NCBI GenBank assembly: GCA_036489495.1
Contig: DASXFR010000066.1
Location: 1-64,000 of the forward strand
Source: DASZIT01 sp036489495
GTDB taxonomy: Bacteria; Actinomycetota; Acidimicrobiia; Acidimicrobiales; RAAP-2
DNA length: 64,000 nt
Reading direction: 5' to 3'
Part shown: one piece after another, positions 35,154-43,863 of the stretch
How the letters are laid out: each line of letters starts with the position of its first letter
Numbering within the stretch: position 1 is the first letter of the stretch
Program-made: the position numbers and the translations under genes
Notes under the pieces: generated by a model
What the model saw: only the letters and a program-made list of their open reading frames with translations
What the model was told of the DNA's origin: nothing
Database searches by the model: none

Positions 35154-35873
35154 TCAGATCGACGAGACGGCTCGGATGGCGGCGTCGGCGGCGGTCTCGG
35201 TGGCCAGCTTCGCCCCCCGGGCCAGGCGAGCCATCCCGGGGATGCGCCCCGGGTGCTTCAGGACGTAGCGGGCCACCGCCCGCCCGTCGGGGGTTCCGTC
35301 CTGGTGGCTGAGATGAAAGACCTCGTCGTCGATGCTCCCGTCGGTGGCCCGGTCGCTGATGGCCCGGAACACCGACCAGGGGATACCCCGCCCCTCGCAG
35401 ACCTCGGCGATGGCGGCGGTCTCCATGTCCAGGGCGACGACTCCCTGGGCCCGCAGACCGGCAATCACTTCGGGCTCGGTCAGCAGCACGTCGGTCGTCC
35501 ACATCTTGCCCGCCGGGGTGCCTCCCCCCAGCCGGGCTGGGCGGTACTCGGCCCCGGTGGCGCTGTTCACCACCACCTCGGGGAGCACCAGGGTCCCGAT
35601 GGGGGTGGTGTCCTCGACCGCACCGGTGATCCCGACCACCACCACCCGGTCGACCCGGATGGCATCCAGGAGGCGGATGGTCTGGTCGGTGGCCAACCGG
35701 GTGCCCATCCCGGTCACCATCGCCACCACCGGGTGACCCGCCAGTTGCCCGGATCGGTGGGCGACCTGGCCGGCCCGGTCCGGGTGGAGGGAGAGCTTCC
35801 GGGCCAGCGGGCGTGCCTCCATCGGCATGGCGCAGACGAAGGCGATCACCCCGGGGGTGGCTGGCTCGTTCAT
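35154..35873 (-). CDS. MTA/SAH nucleosidase-like phosphorylase-superfamily protein
   Basis: This 239-residue protein begins after its ATG with IAFVCAMPMEARPLARKL, then VVAMVTGMGTRLATDQTIRL, VVVVGITGAVEDTTPIGTLVLP and ALDMETAAIAEVCEGRGIPW. The ALDMET segment corresponds to the purine/ribose-binding methionine-glutamate of PNP-superfamily nucleosidases, and RAISDRATD the catalytic aspartate region. It lies convergent to the hydrolase, 1.3 kb beyond the hopanoid operon. It could act in S-adenosyl by-product salvage, or could be the functional HpnG partner; both are inferences. Confidence 0.8.
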   Translation of the reverse strand: MNEPATPGVIAFVCAMPMEARPLARKLSLHPDRAGQVAHRSGQLAGHPVVAMVTGMGTRLATDQTIRLLDAIRVDRVVVVGITGAVEDTTPIGTLVLPEVVVNSATGAEYRPARLGGGTPAGKMWTTDVLLTEPEVIAGLRAQGVVALDMETAAIAEVCEGRGIPWSVFRAISDRATDGSIDDEVFHLSHQDGTPDGRAVARYVLKHPGRIPGMARLARGAKLATETAADAAIRAVSSI

Positions 35874-35928
35874 CCCCGAAGCCTGCCGCAGATGGCGCAG
35901 GCAACCAAGTGCCGAGTCTCCGGGTTGG

Positions 35929-36549
35929 TCAGCTGAGCCCGAGCTCGGCCGAACATTGCGGCCACTGGCCCCACCCGCTGCGGGCCTGCAGCTGCTCGGC
36001 GGCCTGGTCCTGCACACTCGGCGAGGCGTCACTGGGGAGACCCGAGTACCCGAGGCCCTGCCATGTCTCCTCCGAGAACTGGTAGGCGCCGTAGTAGCCG
36101 TTGCCGGTGTTGTCGCTGTAGTTGTCGCCCGATTCGCATTCCCGGAGTTCGGCGAACGATCCGGAGGTGGAGACATAGGCCGGCGCCGGCGCCGCCGTGG
36201 TCGACGTGGTGGTGGGGATCGGGGCGGTGGTGCTGGTGGTCGACGTGGTGGTGGTCGTCGGGGGACCGGTGGGAGCGGTGGTGGCCGGGACCGGGGCGGC
36301 AGCCGGGACGGCCGGCATCGGGACGTGCAGGGAGGTCAGGGCGATATCGAGCCCACCCATCGGGCCCTCGGCCGAGGCCGGGGTGGTCCCGGAGTTGGCC
36401 CCGGCCAGGCTGTCGGCCGCCAGCCGCGAGCCGAGGATGGCCGCCGAGCTGCCGGCGGCAACCTGTGACGATTGGCTTTGATGGATGGCGACGCCAACGA
36501 TCACAGCCAGTGCAGAGACAAATAAGAGAAAAAAGCGGTGCTTGCGCAT
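35929..36549 (-). CDS. secreted Rpf-like (resuscitation-promoting factor / transglycosylase) protein
   Basis: This 206-residue protein has a signal peptide or anchor at residues 4-23 (FFLLFVSALAVIVGVAI), a linker rich in Thr/Pro/Ala at about 85-125, and a C-terminal Rpf-like domain. The catalytic glutamate is in LRECESGDNYSDNTGNGYYG, followed by GAYQFSEETWQGLG and QDQAAEQLQARSGWGQWPQC. Rpf proteins cleave peptidoglycan and stimulate growth resumption. GAGGAGG lies close upstream of the ATG. It is preceded by a long, potentially structured leader. Confidence 0.9.
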   Translation of the reverse strand: MRKHRFFLLFVSALAVIVGVAIHQSQSSQVAAGSSAAILGSRLAADSLAGANSGTTPASAEGPMGGLDIALTSLHVPMPAVPAAAPVPATTAPTGPPTTTTTSTTSTTAPIPTTTSTTAAPAPAYVSTSGSFAELRECESGDNYSDNTGNGYYGAYQFSEETWQGLGYSGLPSDASPSVQDQAAEQLQARSGWGQWPQCSAELGLS

Positions 36550-37022
36550 ATCTTGCGCCTCCTCAAAGTCGCGGAAGCCCGTAGGGCTTCGAGGGTGGCA
36601 TGGGTATGCGGGCAACCGTCTTGGGTGCATTCGACTCGCGAACTGTTGCCGGGCAGGGCAGGCGGCTCGGGACTTTCAATGAGGTCCGTACGAGGTGCAG
36701 ACGGGGTAACCCTTAACAGGTCAGCGTTGGGCGGCTCCTGGTCGGCGCAGTCGGTGGGGTGAACGGTGTGTGTTCATATGTCCTCTACCCAGCTGATCGA
36801 ACGGCACGAGCCGACCCTCGTGTGGTTCTGTCGGCACCCAATTCGGGCCTCCGCATCACCGCCGTTTCGCCAAATTGCTGGGCGAGTTCTTCTTACCCTA
36901 GTAGTGGAGTAACAACGTTGCAATTACGTTACGAATGGTGGCATTTTTGGTGCTTAGAGTGGTAAAACTCTGTTCACACAACCGAAACATGCAGGTCACC
37001 GGCTGTTCATCCGGCGGGGGAT
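36550..37022. other. 473-bp intergenic region upstream of the Rpf-like gene
   Basis: This stretch between surE and the Rpf-like gene carries no convincing coding frame. The right part (about 36880-36990) is AT-rich and probably holds the minus-strand promoter. The left part, about 36570-36800, is GC-rich with inverted repeats and would form a long 5' leader. TGTTCATATG at 36771-36780 also occurs in the leader region of the hopanoid operon, which may be chance. Confidence 0.7.
36574..36705 (-). promoter_or_regulatory. structured 5' leader of the Rpf-like gene, possible c-di-AMP-type riboswitch
   Basis: Read on the minus strand, the leader contains CCCGTCTGCACCTCGTACGG (36686-36705), which resembles the conserved 3' segment of ydaO-type c-di-AMP riboswitches. 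It is followed by a stem GGCAAC..GTTGCC (36645-36650 with 36611-36616) and a perfect 7-bp hairpin GAAGCCC-tac-GGGCTTC (36574-36590) about 20 bases before the start codon. c-di-AMP riboswitches are known upstream of actinobacterial rpf genes. The other conserved blocks of that class were not found, so the identity is tentative. Confidence 0.3.
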
Positions 37023-37892
37023 TCAGGCGCCCGACGGCCCGGGAAACCGGGGAGAAACCGCTCCCAGCGCCTTGGCCAGGGCATCGGACCCCGGGTCGGA
37101 GACATCTTCCCTCACCCCGACCAGCGAGGTCAGGGATGCCCATCCGTCGGCGATGGCGGCGGCATCGGATTCGGGGTCCAGCTCCGCCTGCTCCTGGCGG
37201 CGGTTGGAGCCGCGGCCGCCCCGGAGGGTGAGGGTGATCGCCCCTCCGGTCCGGTCGATGGCCGAGCCGCCGACCGGCGCCCGGGGCCGGTCCTGGCGGG
37301 CCGCCCGGATGAGGCCGACGGCTCCGAGAGATCCGTGGCGGATGCCCCGGAGCTGGTCGAGGGGGAGGGCGGGAACATTGAGGTTCAGGACGGTGCCGCG
37401 CTCCATGGTGGCCAGCTCGGGAACCAGCTCGTTGACCAGGGCCACCGGCGTTTCCCACGGCACCGGGTCGGGTCCCCAGGCGATGCTCACCGCCAGCCCC
37501 CGCACGCTGAACTGGGCGCCGGTGAGGGTGGCGCCCACCGTCCCGGAGTGGAGCGCCGACCGGCCGGCGTTGATGCCGTGGTTGATGCCGGAGACGATCA
37601 TGTCGGGCCGAGGGCCGAACCCTTCGATGCACGCCAGGATCACCGCCAGCGCCGGGGGGCCGTCGATCCCGAACACCGGGACCTCCTCCAGCCCGCGGAC
37701 CTGGACCGCCTCATAGGGAATCGACTCCCGGTCGTACACCGGTCCGACCGCCGCCCCGGCCCCGCTGTGGTCGACCATCGGCGCCACCACCAACAGTTCG
37801 TGCTCGCCCTCGAAGGCGGTGGACAGGCCCCGGGCCAGCGCGGCGATGCCGGGGGAGAACACGCCATCGTCGTTCGTCACCAGAATCCGCAT
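37023..37892 (-). CDS. surE: 5'-nucleotidase SurE
   Basis: This 289-residue metal-dependent phosphatase begins MRILVTNDDGVFSPGI with the Asp8-Asp9 metal ligands, continues VVAPMVDHSGAGAAVG with the serine and histidine region, and has DMIVSGINHGINAGRSALHSGTVG, the hallmark SurE block. SurE dephosphorylates nucleoside monophosphates and some polyphosphates. An ATG 15 bp upstream (37907) is possible, but family members start at MRIL. It is divergent from the aldose epimerase gene. Confidence 0.94.
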   Translation of the reverse strand: MRILVTNDDGVFSPGIAALARGLSTAFEGEHELLVVAPMVDHSGAGAAVGPVYDRESIPYEAVQVRGLEEVPVFGIDGPPALAVILACIEGFGPRPDMIVSGINHGINAGRSALHSGTVGATLTGAQFSVRGLAVSIAWGPDPVPWETPVALVNELVPELATMERGTVLNLNVPALPLDQLRGIRHGSLGAVGLIRAARQDRPRAPVGGSAIDRTGGAITLTLRGGRGSNRRQEQAELDPESDAAAIADGWASLTSLVGVREDVSDPGSDALAKALGAVSPRFPGPSGA

Positions 37893-38041
37893 GGTCGGCG
37901 ATCCCATCGAAGAGGTCGGGCGGCTCCGGGCATCGCCGTCCGCAGCGACCGTGCCGGTGGGCCTTCATCGGGCCACGGTGGCCCGATCGCCTACCATACC
38001 GGTCGACATCCACCGCCCCTCGCGGGCAGACCGGAATCCCG

Positions 38042-39001
38042 ATGACCACCACCTCCCGAACCACCCCCGACGATCCGCGGCCGTCGGAGACCACCGCCGC
38101 CACCGGCGACCAGTGGGTCATCGGACACGGCCATCAGCGGGCGGTGATCACCCAAGTCGGCGCCACCCTCCGTTCCTTCACCGTGGATGACGAGCCGGTG
38201 ATCGACGGCTTCGGGACCGAGGCCTGGAGCCAGGGAGGTCGGGGTCAGGTGCTGGCCCCGTGGCCCAACCGGCTCGGCGACGGTCGCTACCAGTTCGAAG
38301 GGGTGAGCGCCCAGGCCCCACTCGACGAGCCGTCGAGACAGAACGCCATTCACGGATTGGTGCGCTGGCTCCCGTGGGCGATGATCGGCCGGGCCCAGAA
38401 CCGGGTGACCATGGCCTGCGTGCTCCACCCCTCACCGGGGTATCCGTTCAGCCTCGGGCTCACCATCGAGTACCGGCTCGGCCGGGACGGCCTCACCGTG
38501 GTCACCGACGCCGAGAATCTGGGACCCATGGATCTGCCCTTCGGACTCGGCTTCCATCCGTACCTGACCGTCGGAACCCCGACGGTCGACATGGTGCGGC
38601 TCACCGTGCCTGCCGATCGCCGGCTGGTCACCGACGATCGCGGCCTCCCCACCGGGCTGGCGCCGGTGGCGGGTACCGAATTCGACTTCACCACCGGCCG
38701 CCTGCTCAGCACCACCCGGTTGGATACCGGCTACACCTCCCTGCGCCGCGACGGTGACGGGAAGATCCGGGTCGACCTCGACCATCCCGACGGAACCAAC
38801 GGCGTGAGTCTGTGGGCCGACCACCAGTTCGACTACGTGATGGTCTACAGCGGCGACACCTTGGCCGCCGACCAGCGGCGCAAGGGGCTGGCGGTGGAAC
38901 CCATGACCTGCCCGCCCGACGCCTTCCGCTCCGGGAACGGCATCGCGGTGTTAAGCCCGGGGGCGAACTGGACGGGCTCGTGGGGGATCACCCCGCGCTA
39001 G
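38042..39001 (+). CDS. aldose 1-epimerase family protein
   Basis: This 319-residue protein has the galactose-mutarotase-like beta-sandwich pattern: QRAVITQVGATLRSFTV, LAPWPNRLGDGRYQFEG, NAIHGLVRWLPW with the first histidine, GLGFHPYLTVG with the second, and AVEPMTCPPDAFRSG with the catalytic glutamate. It should interconvert sugar anomers. The closest family resemblance is to actinobacterial aldose epimerases. Its stop overlaps the convergent signalling gene by 4 bp. Confidence 0.92.
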   Translation: MTTTSRTTPDDPRPSETTAATGDQWVIGHGHQRAVITQVGATLRSFTVDDEPVIDGFGTEAWSQGGRGQVLAPWPNRLGDGRYQFEGVSAQAPLDEPSRQNAIHGLVRWLPWAMIGRAQNRVTMACVLHPSPGYPFSLGLTIEYRLGRDGLTVVTDAENLGPMDLPFGLGFHPYLTVGTPTVDMVRLTVPADRRLVTDDRGLPTGLAPVAGTEFDFTTGRLLSTTRLDTGYTSLRRDGDGKIRVDLDHPDGTNGVSLWADHQFDYVMVYSGDTLAADQRRKGLAVEPMTCPPDAFRSGNGIAVLSPGANWTGSWGITPR

Positions 39002-41832
39002 GCGAGGGCCCCGGGTCGCGGCCGACTCATCGAGGTTCCCGGACGGCCACCATCGACGGGACGGGCGGCGTCCATGCCCCGGGCGAACACCGCCTCGGCT
39101 TCGATCGGCTCCAGCGGCTTGGCGAAGTAGAAGCCCTGGGCGAACCGGCACCCGAGCTGCACCAGGCGGTCCCGCTGGGCCTCAGTCTCGATGCCTTCGG
39201 CCACCACTTCGAGATCGAAGGCGTTCCCGAGGGTGACGACGGCGGTGACCACCGCGTCGTAGCGGCTGCCCAGCCCGTCGATGAACGCCTTGTCGATCTT
39301 CACGATGTCGAGGGGTAGGCGGGAGAGGGAGAACAGCGACGAGAACCCGGTGCCGAAATCGTCGATGGCCAAGCGGATCCCCAACTCCTTCAGGGCCTGG
39401 AGCCGGCGAACCGCGGCCTGGAAGTCGCGCATGAAGAAGCTCTCGGTGATCTCCAAGATGAGCAGCTCGGGCGGCACCCCGGTCGACAGCAGGGCTTCGG
39501 CCACGTCGTTGACGAAGTGATCGTGTTCGAGCTGCCGGCTGGAGACGTTGATGCTGATCGAGCCATCGGGACGGTCCGGGTACCGGTCGCGCCACTCGGC
39601 CAGCTGCCGGCAGGCCTCGTGGAGGACCCAACGGCCGATCGGGACGATGAGTCCGGTCTCTTCGGCGGTGGAGATGAAATCGACCGGTTGCACCAGGTTC
39701 CGGGTCGGGTGGTGCCAACGGATGAGCGCCTCCATCCCCACCAGGTGGTTTCCATCCAGCGAGATCACCGGTTGGTAGACCAGCCGGAACTCGCCGCGGT
39801 CGATGGCCATGTGGAGTTGGGCCTCGGTCGCCACCCGATTGGCGGCCTGGAGGGTCAGCGCCTCGTCGAAGAACTCGAACCGGGACCGACCGTTCTGCTT
39901 GGCCCGGTTCACCGCCGCGTCGGCATTGCTCATGATCGTCTCGGCCCGGTCGGAGGCGAAGCCGAAGGCGATGCCGATGCTCGCAGTCACGTAGCAGTCG
40001 ATGTCGTCGACGACGAAGGGCTTGTCGAAGGCGGCCAGGAGGTGGTGGCCGAACCCGACCGCGTCGGTGTGACCGGCCAGGCCTTCCACCAACAGGCCGA
40101 ACTCGTCCCCGCCCACCCGGGCGATGAAGTGCCCGGCCACCGAGTGCTCGAGGCGCTGGGCGACGGCCACCACCAACGAGTCGCCGACCCGGTGCCCGCG
40201 GCTGTCGTTGAGGTACTTGAAGTGGTCGAGATCGAGGAAGCAGACGGTCATCGGGGGATCGACGGTCAGCCGCGAATGCAGGGACCGGGACAGCCGCTGC
40301 ATGAACAGCTCGCGGTTGGCCAACCCGGTCAGCTGGTCATGGGTGGCCTGATGGGCTAACCGGCGCTCGTACTCCCGGCGTTCGGTGACATCCCGGACGG
40401 CCACCGAGAACACCTCGCCCCGGGGCGTGTCCAGCGTGCTCAACGAGGCTTCGACGGCGATCTCCGTCCCGTCCCGACGGAGGGCGAACATGGTGCGATC
40501 CAGCCCGGCCTCGGCCTGGTCGAGTCCGTCGATCCAGCGACCGATGGTGGCCATCTGGTCGGAGCGCAACCGTTCGGGCATCAGCGTCGATGCCTTCTTC
40601 CCCACCAGCTCATCGGCCGGGTAGCCGAACAGGGCTTCGGCCTGGTTGCTGACTTCGACGATGACGCCGTCGACGTCGGCCACCACCACCGCGTCGGGGG
40701 CCGACTCCAGCAGTTGTCGGAAGTGGTCGGCGTCCCGCATCTGCTGTTCGAGGAGTTGGGCGTTCTCCAGGGCGTGACCGGCCTGGGTGGCCAGCATCTC
40801 GAAGGCGGCGACCTCTTCGGGCGACGGATCCCGGTGTTGACGGGTACCGGCCTCGAGGATGGCGGTCAACTCGCCATTGACCCACACCGGGCCGCCGATC
40901 ACCGTTTGGTAGCCGTCGCCGGCCAGGACGGGCACGCTTCCGGACTGCGAAGCGTAATCGCGGATGACCACCGTGCGGCGTTGCTGGAGGACCATGCCGA
41001 CCATGCCGAAGGAGGCGGGGTGATGCTGGGAGGTGTAGTCGGTGTCGAGGTGCCGGGCATGAAGCACCCGGTAGGTGGCGCCGTCGTCGTCGATGGCACA
41101 GATGTCCGACGACTCGAACCCCAGTGTTCCGAGCGCATCGACCACCGCCGAGAGCACGTGGTCGACATCGGAGGCATCGATCTGCCGGGCCACCGCCGCC
41201 ACCCGGCTCCACAGCGCCACCCGGTTCTCCGACGCCTCGTGTTCGGTCATCTGGCGCCGGAAGGACTGACCGAGCTCGTGATTCAACAATCCGACCGCCA
41301 GCGAGGCGGCGATGATCATCCCGACCCGGAACACCAGGGTGGCGACCCCGATCCCCCAACCGGTGGCAGCCAGCGTCCCGAGATACCCGGCGATGGTGAG
41401 GACCCCGAGGGTGATCTGCGCGGAGATCGGGTAGTTCGGCCCGGCCAGGAAGATGGAGGTGACGATGAGCAGGACGAAGAGCTCAGATTGGGCGCCATGG
41501 GTGAAGGCGATGCTGAGATCGACCATCGCGACCATGCCGATGGCCCAGGCGTAGACGGCCAGCCGGCCGCGGGGACGGGCCAGGATTTGCTTCCACGGGA
41601 GGGTGCTGACGACGTAGGTCAGCGCGGTGACCACCAGGATCAGGATGAAGGCGCCGGCCCGGTTGACCTGGTTGTGGCCGGGCAATACCAGGTAGAGGGT
41701 GACGACCAGGATGATGAACACCGACGAGAGGAGTCCCCCCCGTACGGTCTGCAATGTGTACCTGGCCCACGGATCGTCGGAATGCGCCCCCGGCGAGTGG
41801 CCACCAGCGGTGCCGTGTTCCGAACCTGACAT
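38998..41832 (-). CDS. membrane GAF-PAS-GGDEF-EAL cyclic-di-GMP signalling protein
   Basis: This 944-residue sensor has about six N-terminal membrane helices (residues about 25-190), a GAF domain (about 210-360, VARQIDASDVDHVLSAVVDAL onward in pieces), a PAS domain (about 375-500, LLESAPDAVVVADVDGVIVE), a GGDEF domain with the intact motif at 574-578 (RVGGDEFGLL) and an EAL domain with the intact signature at 701-703 (MEALIRWHHP). Both synthesis and hydrolysis of c-di-GMP are therefore possible. The ATG at 41832 is preceded by GAGGAGGG. No transcriptional partner is evident. Confidence 0.93.
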   Translation of the reverse strand: MSGSEHGTAGGHSPGAHSDDPWARYTLQTVRGGLLSSVFIILVVTLYLVLPGHNQVNRAGAFILILVVTALTYVVSTLPWKQILARPRGRLAVYAWAIGMVAMVDLSIAFTHGAQSELFVLLIVTSIFLAGPNYPISAQITLGVLTIAGYLGTLAATGWGIGVATLVFRVGMIIAASLAVGLLNHELGQSFRRQMTEHEASENRVALWSRVAAVARQIDASDVDHVLSAVVDALGTLGFESSDICAIDDDGATYRVLHARHLDTDYTSQHHPASFGMVGMVLQQRRTVVIRDYASQSGSVPVLAGDGYQTVIGGPVWVNGELTAILEAGTRQHRDPSPEEVAAFEMLATQAGHALENAQLLEQQMRDADHFRQLLESAPDAVVVADVDGVIVEVSNQAEALFGYPADELVGKKASTLMPERLRSDQMATIGRWIDGLDQAEAGLDRTMFALRRDGTEIAVEASLSTLDTPRGEVFSVAVRDVTERREYERRLAHQATHDQLTGLANRELFMQRLSRSLHSRLTVDPPMTVCFLDLDHFKYLNDSRGHRVGDSLVVAVAQRLEHSVAGHFIARVGGDEFGLLVEGLAGHTDAVGFGHHLLAAFDKPFVVDDIDCYVTASIGIAFGFASDRAETIMSNADAAVNRAKQNGRSRFEFFDEALTLQAANRVATEAQLHMAIDRGEFRLVYQPVISLDGNHLVGMEALIRWHHPTRNLVQPVDFISTAEETGLIVPIGRWVLHEACRQLAEWRDRYPDRPDGSISINVSSRQLEHDHFVNDVAEALLSTGVPPELLILEITESFFMRDFQAAVRRLQALKELGIRLAIDDFGTGFSSLFSLSRLPLDIVKIDKAFIDGLGSRYDAVVTAVVTLGNAFDLEVVAEGIETEAQRDRLVQLGCRFAQGFYFAKPLEPIEAEAVFARGMDAARPVDGGRPGTSMSRPRPGALA

Positions 41833-42042
41833 CCGGCCCTCCTCGTTGGCCTGCATCGTAGCGGGAGGTCGCCGATTAAAACAGGGCGGAACTGGAGATA
41901 CGCCGCCGGCCGGGCCGATTCAGCCTGGGTGGAGGCGGCCCGGCTGGGCGTGGTCAGCCTCACTTGGCCCGCCACCGGGGCCGTCGGGTACGGTCATGAC
42001 ACTTATTAGCCTGAGGATGGACATCGATGGGGAGGGGATCAG

Positions 42043-42456
42043 TTGAGTGACCGGATAACGCTGGTGGATTACCTGGAGCTGGGGGACGAGCCGCATCTGA
42101 TCGCCAACCAATGCCGTGCCTGCGGCGCCCGGTTCTTCGACCGGCGAAACGCCTGCGCCTCGTGCGGCAAGACGGAGTTCGACCGGGTCCGCATCGCCGA
42201 CGAGGGCGAGGTTCGGGCTTTCACCATTGTGTCGTTTGCGGCTCCCGGGGTACCGGTCCCGTTCGTGGCCGCCCTGATCGACTGCGACGGAACCAGCGTG
42301 CGGGGCAACCTGATCAACGTGGAAGCGGATCCCGAGCACGTGAGCCTGGGCATGAAGGTGCGCCTGGCCACCTATTCGGTGGGGACGGACAGCAACGGGA
42401 CGGAAGCGATCGGCTTTGGATTCGAGCCACAGGAGGCTGCGAGCAATGGCATCTGA
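42043..42456 (+). CDS. DUF35 zinc-ribbon/OB-fold acyl-CoA-associated protein
   Basis: This 137-residue protein has a zinc ribbon (NQCRACGARFFDRRNACASCG, four cysteines, quoted in part: QCRACG and CASCG) followed by an OB fold (EVRAFTIVSFAAPGVPVPF to VRLATYSV). DUF35 proteins pair with SCP2-type thiolases or aldolases. The only in-frame start that fits is TTG at 42043, placed 5 bp after GGGGAGGGG. It overlaps the thiolase gene by 11 bp, which supports a complex. Confidence 0.88.
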   Translation: MSDRITLVDYLELGDEPHLIANQCRACGARFFDRRNACASCGKTEFDRVRIADEGEVRAFTIVSFAAPGVPVPFVAALIDCDGTSVRGNLINVEADPEHVSLGMKVRLATYSVGTDSNGTEAIGFGFEPQEAASNGI

Positions 42457-43651
42457 TGACATCTGGATCCTCGGGATCCACATGACCAAGTTCGGCAAGC
42501 ACCCGGATCTCGACGTGGTCGATCTGGCTGCCGAGGCGGCCATGGGCGCCCTCGACGACGGTGGGGTCGGCATCAAGGACATGGGCGTGCTGGCCGCCGG
42601 TTGCCTGATGATGGCCCAGGCCGGCATCGGCCAGCAGCTGCAGAAGCAGATCGGCCAGACCGGCATTCCCGTCTACAACGTGGCCAACGCCTGTGCCACC
42701 GGGGCGACCGCCCTCCGCACGGCGATCATGGCGGTGCGGGCCGGCGAATGCGACATGGGCCTGGCCGTCGGAGTCGAGAAGCTGGCCGGCGCCGGACTGC
42801 TGGCCGGTGGGGCCCGCAAGTCCGACGATGACACCTGGACCCGGCACGGCCGCTACGGGGCGGTGGCGCCGGTCGACGGCCGGATCGGCACCGAGACTAT
42901 GCCCGGTGTCTTCGCCCAGATCGGCATGGAGTACGGGCACCGCTACGGCGGGACCAGCTTCGAGTTGTTCGCCCGGATCTCGGAGAAGAACCACTCCCAC
43001 TCCACTCTCAATCCGCTGGCGTCGTACTCGAAGAAGATGAGCCTGGAGCAGATCATGGGCGACATGATGATCGCCTATCCGAACACCCGACCGATGTGCT
43101 CGGCCAACTGTGACGGCGCCGCCGCTGCGGTGATCGTCAGTGACGCCAAACTCAAGACCCTCGACCCCGATCAGCGGCGGCGGGCGGTGAAGATCTCGGC
43201 GTCGGTGCTGACCAGCGACCCGTGGCAGGAGTCGTGCCAGGTGCTGCCGGACGTGAACACCCTCACCCGGAACGCCGCCACTCAGGCCTACGAGCAGGCC
43301 GGGGTCGGGCCGGAGGACCTCAACCTGGTCGAGTTGCACGACTGCTTCGCCACCGCCGAGCTGGTGCACTACGACAACCTGATGCTCTGCCCACCGGGCG
43401 AGGCCGTTCCGTTCTTCGAGTCGGGCGCCACCTGGCGGGACGGGGCCACCCCGGTCAACGTCTCCGGCGGGCTCGAGTCCAAGGGCCACCCCATCGCCGC
43501 CACCGGCATTGCCAACGTCTGGGAGGTCGCCCATCACCTGCGGGGCGAGGCCGGCGACCGGCAGATCGAGGGCGCCACCGTCGGGATGACCCACGTCATC
43601 GGGTTGGGCTCGGCCTGCGGCGTCCACATCCTGGAGAAGGCGGCCAGCTGA
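42446..43651 (+). CDS. SCP2-type thiolase / acetyl-CoA acetyltransferase
   Basis: This 401-residue thiolase has the nucleophilic cysteine in NVANACATGATALRTAI, NCDGAAAAVIVSD, the HDCFATAE segment in LVELHDCFATAELVHY, and the catalytic GGLESKGHPIAATG. The C-terminal GLGSACGVHILEKA carries the second cysteine. It looks active, unlike the TLP1 protein near 2.2-3.7 kb. AGGAGG lies 9 bp before the ATG. With the coupled DUF35 protein it probably cleaves or forms a branched or sterol-side-chain-type acyl-CoA (inference). Confidence 0.92.
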   Translation: MASDDIWILGIHMTKFGKHPDLDVVDLAAEAAMGALDDGGVGIKDMGVLAAGCLMMAQAGIGQQLQKQIGQTGIPVYNVANACATGATALRTAIMAVRAGECDMGLAVGVEKLAGAGLLAGGARKSDDDTWTRHGRYGAVAPVDGRIGTETMPGVFAQIGMEYGHRYGGTSFELFARISEKNHSHSTLNPLASYSKKMSLEQIMGDMMIAYPNTRPMCSANCDGAAAAVIVSDAKLKTLDPDQRRRAVKISASVLTSDPWQESCQVLPDVNTLTRNAATQAYEQAGVGPEDLNLVELHDCFATAELVHYDNLMLCPPGEAVPFFESGATWRDGATPVNVSGGLESKGHPIAATGIANVWEVAHHLRGEAGDRQIEGATVGMTHVIGLGSACGVHILEKAAS

Positions 43652-43694
43652 GGTCAGGGGGCGAGAAGGTCTTATCGCTCTTCTGACCGTTTTT
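43652..43694 (+). terminator. rho-independent-like terminator after thiolase gene
   Basis: Immediately after the TGA, GGTCAG (43652-43657) pairs with CTGACC (43683-43688), and an internal GAAG can pair with CTTC. A run of five T follows (43690-43694). Such a T-run is rare in this GC-rich sequence and supports termination of the DUF35-thiolase transcript. Confidence 0.55.
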
Positions 43695-43863
43695 GATGTT
43701 GTCAGCCTCGCTCATCCCTTCGGGCTGAGCCCGTAGACCGCTGGTGACTAGGGCGGATGGACGGCTGAGTTCCGGGTGAGTGGGTCATACAGTCGGGTTC
43801 CATTCGTCCCTTCCGAGTGGCCCCATGGCGCAAATTCGGGGCGGGACCGTGGTAAAAGTCGAT

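Noticed and set aside
36771..36780. TGTTCATATG shared with 23034-23043 near the hopanoid promoter
   Set aside because: It is a single 10-base match in two AT-rich regions, with no wider similarity; chance is sufficient.
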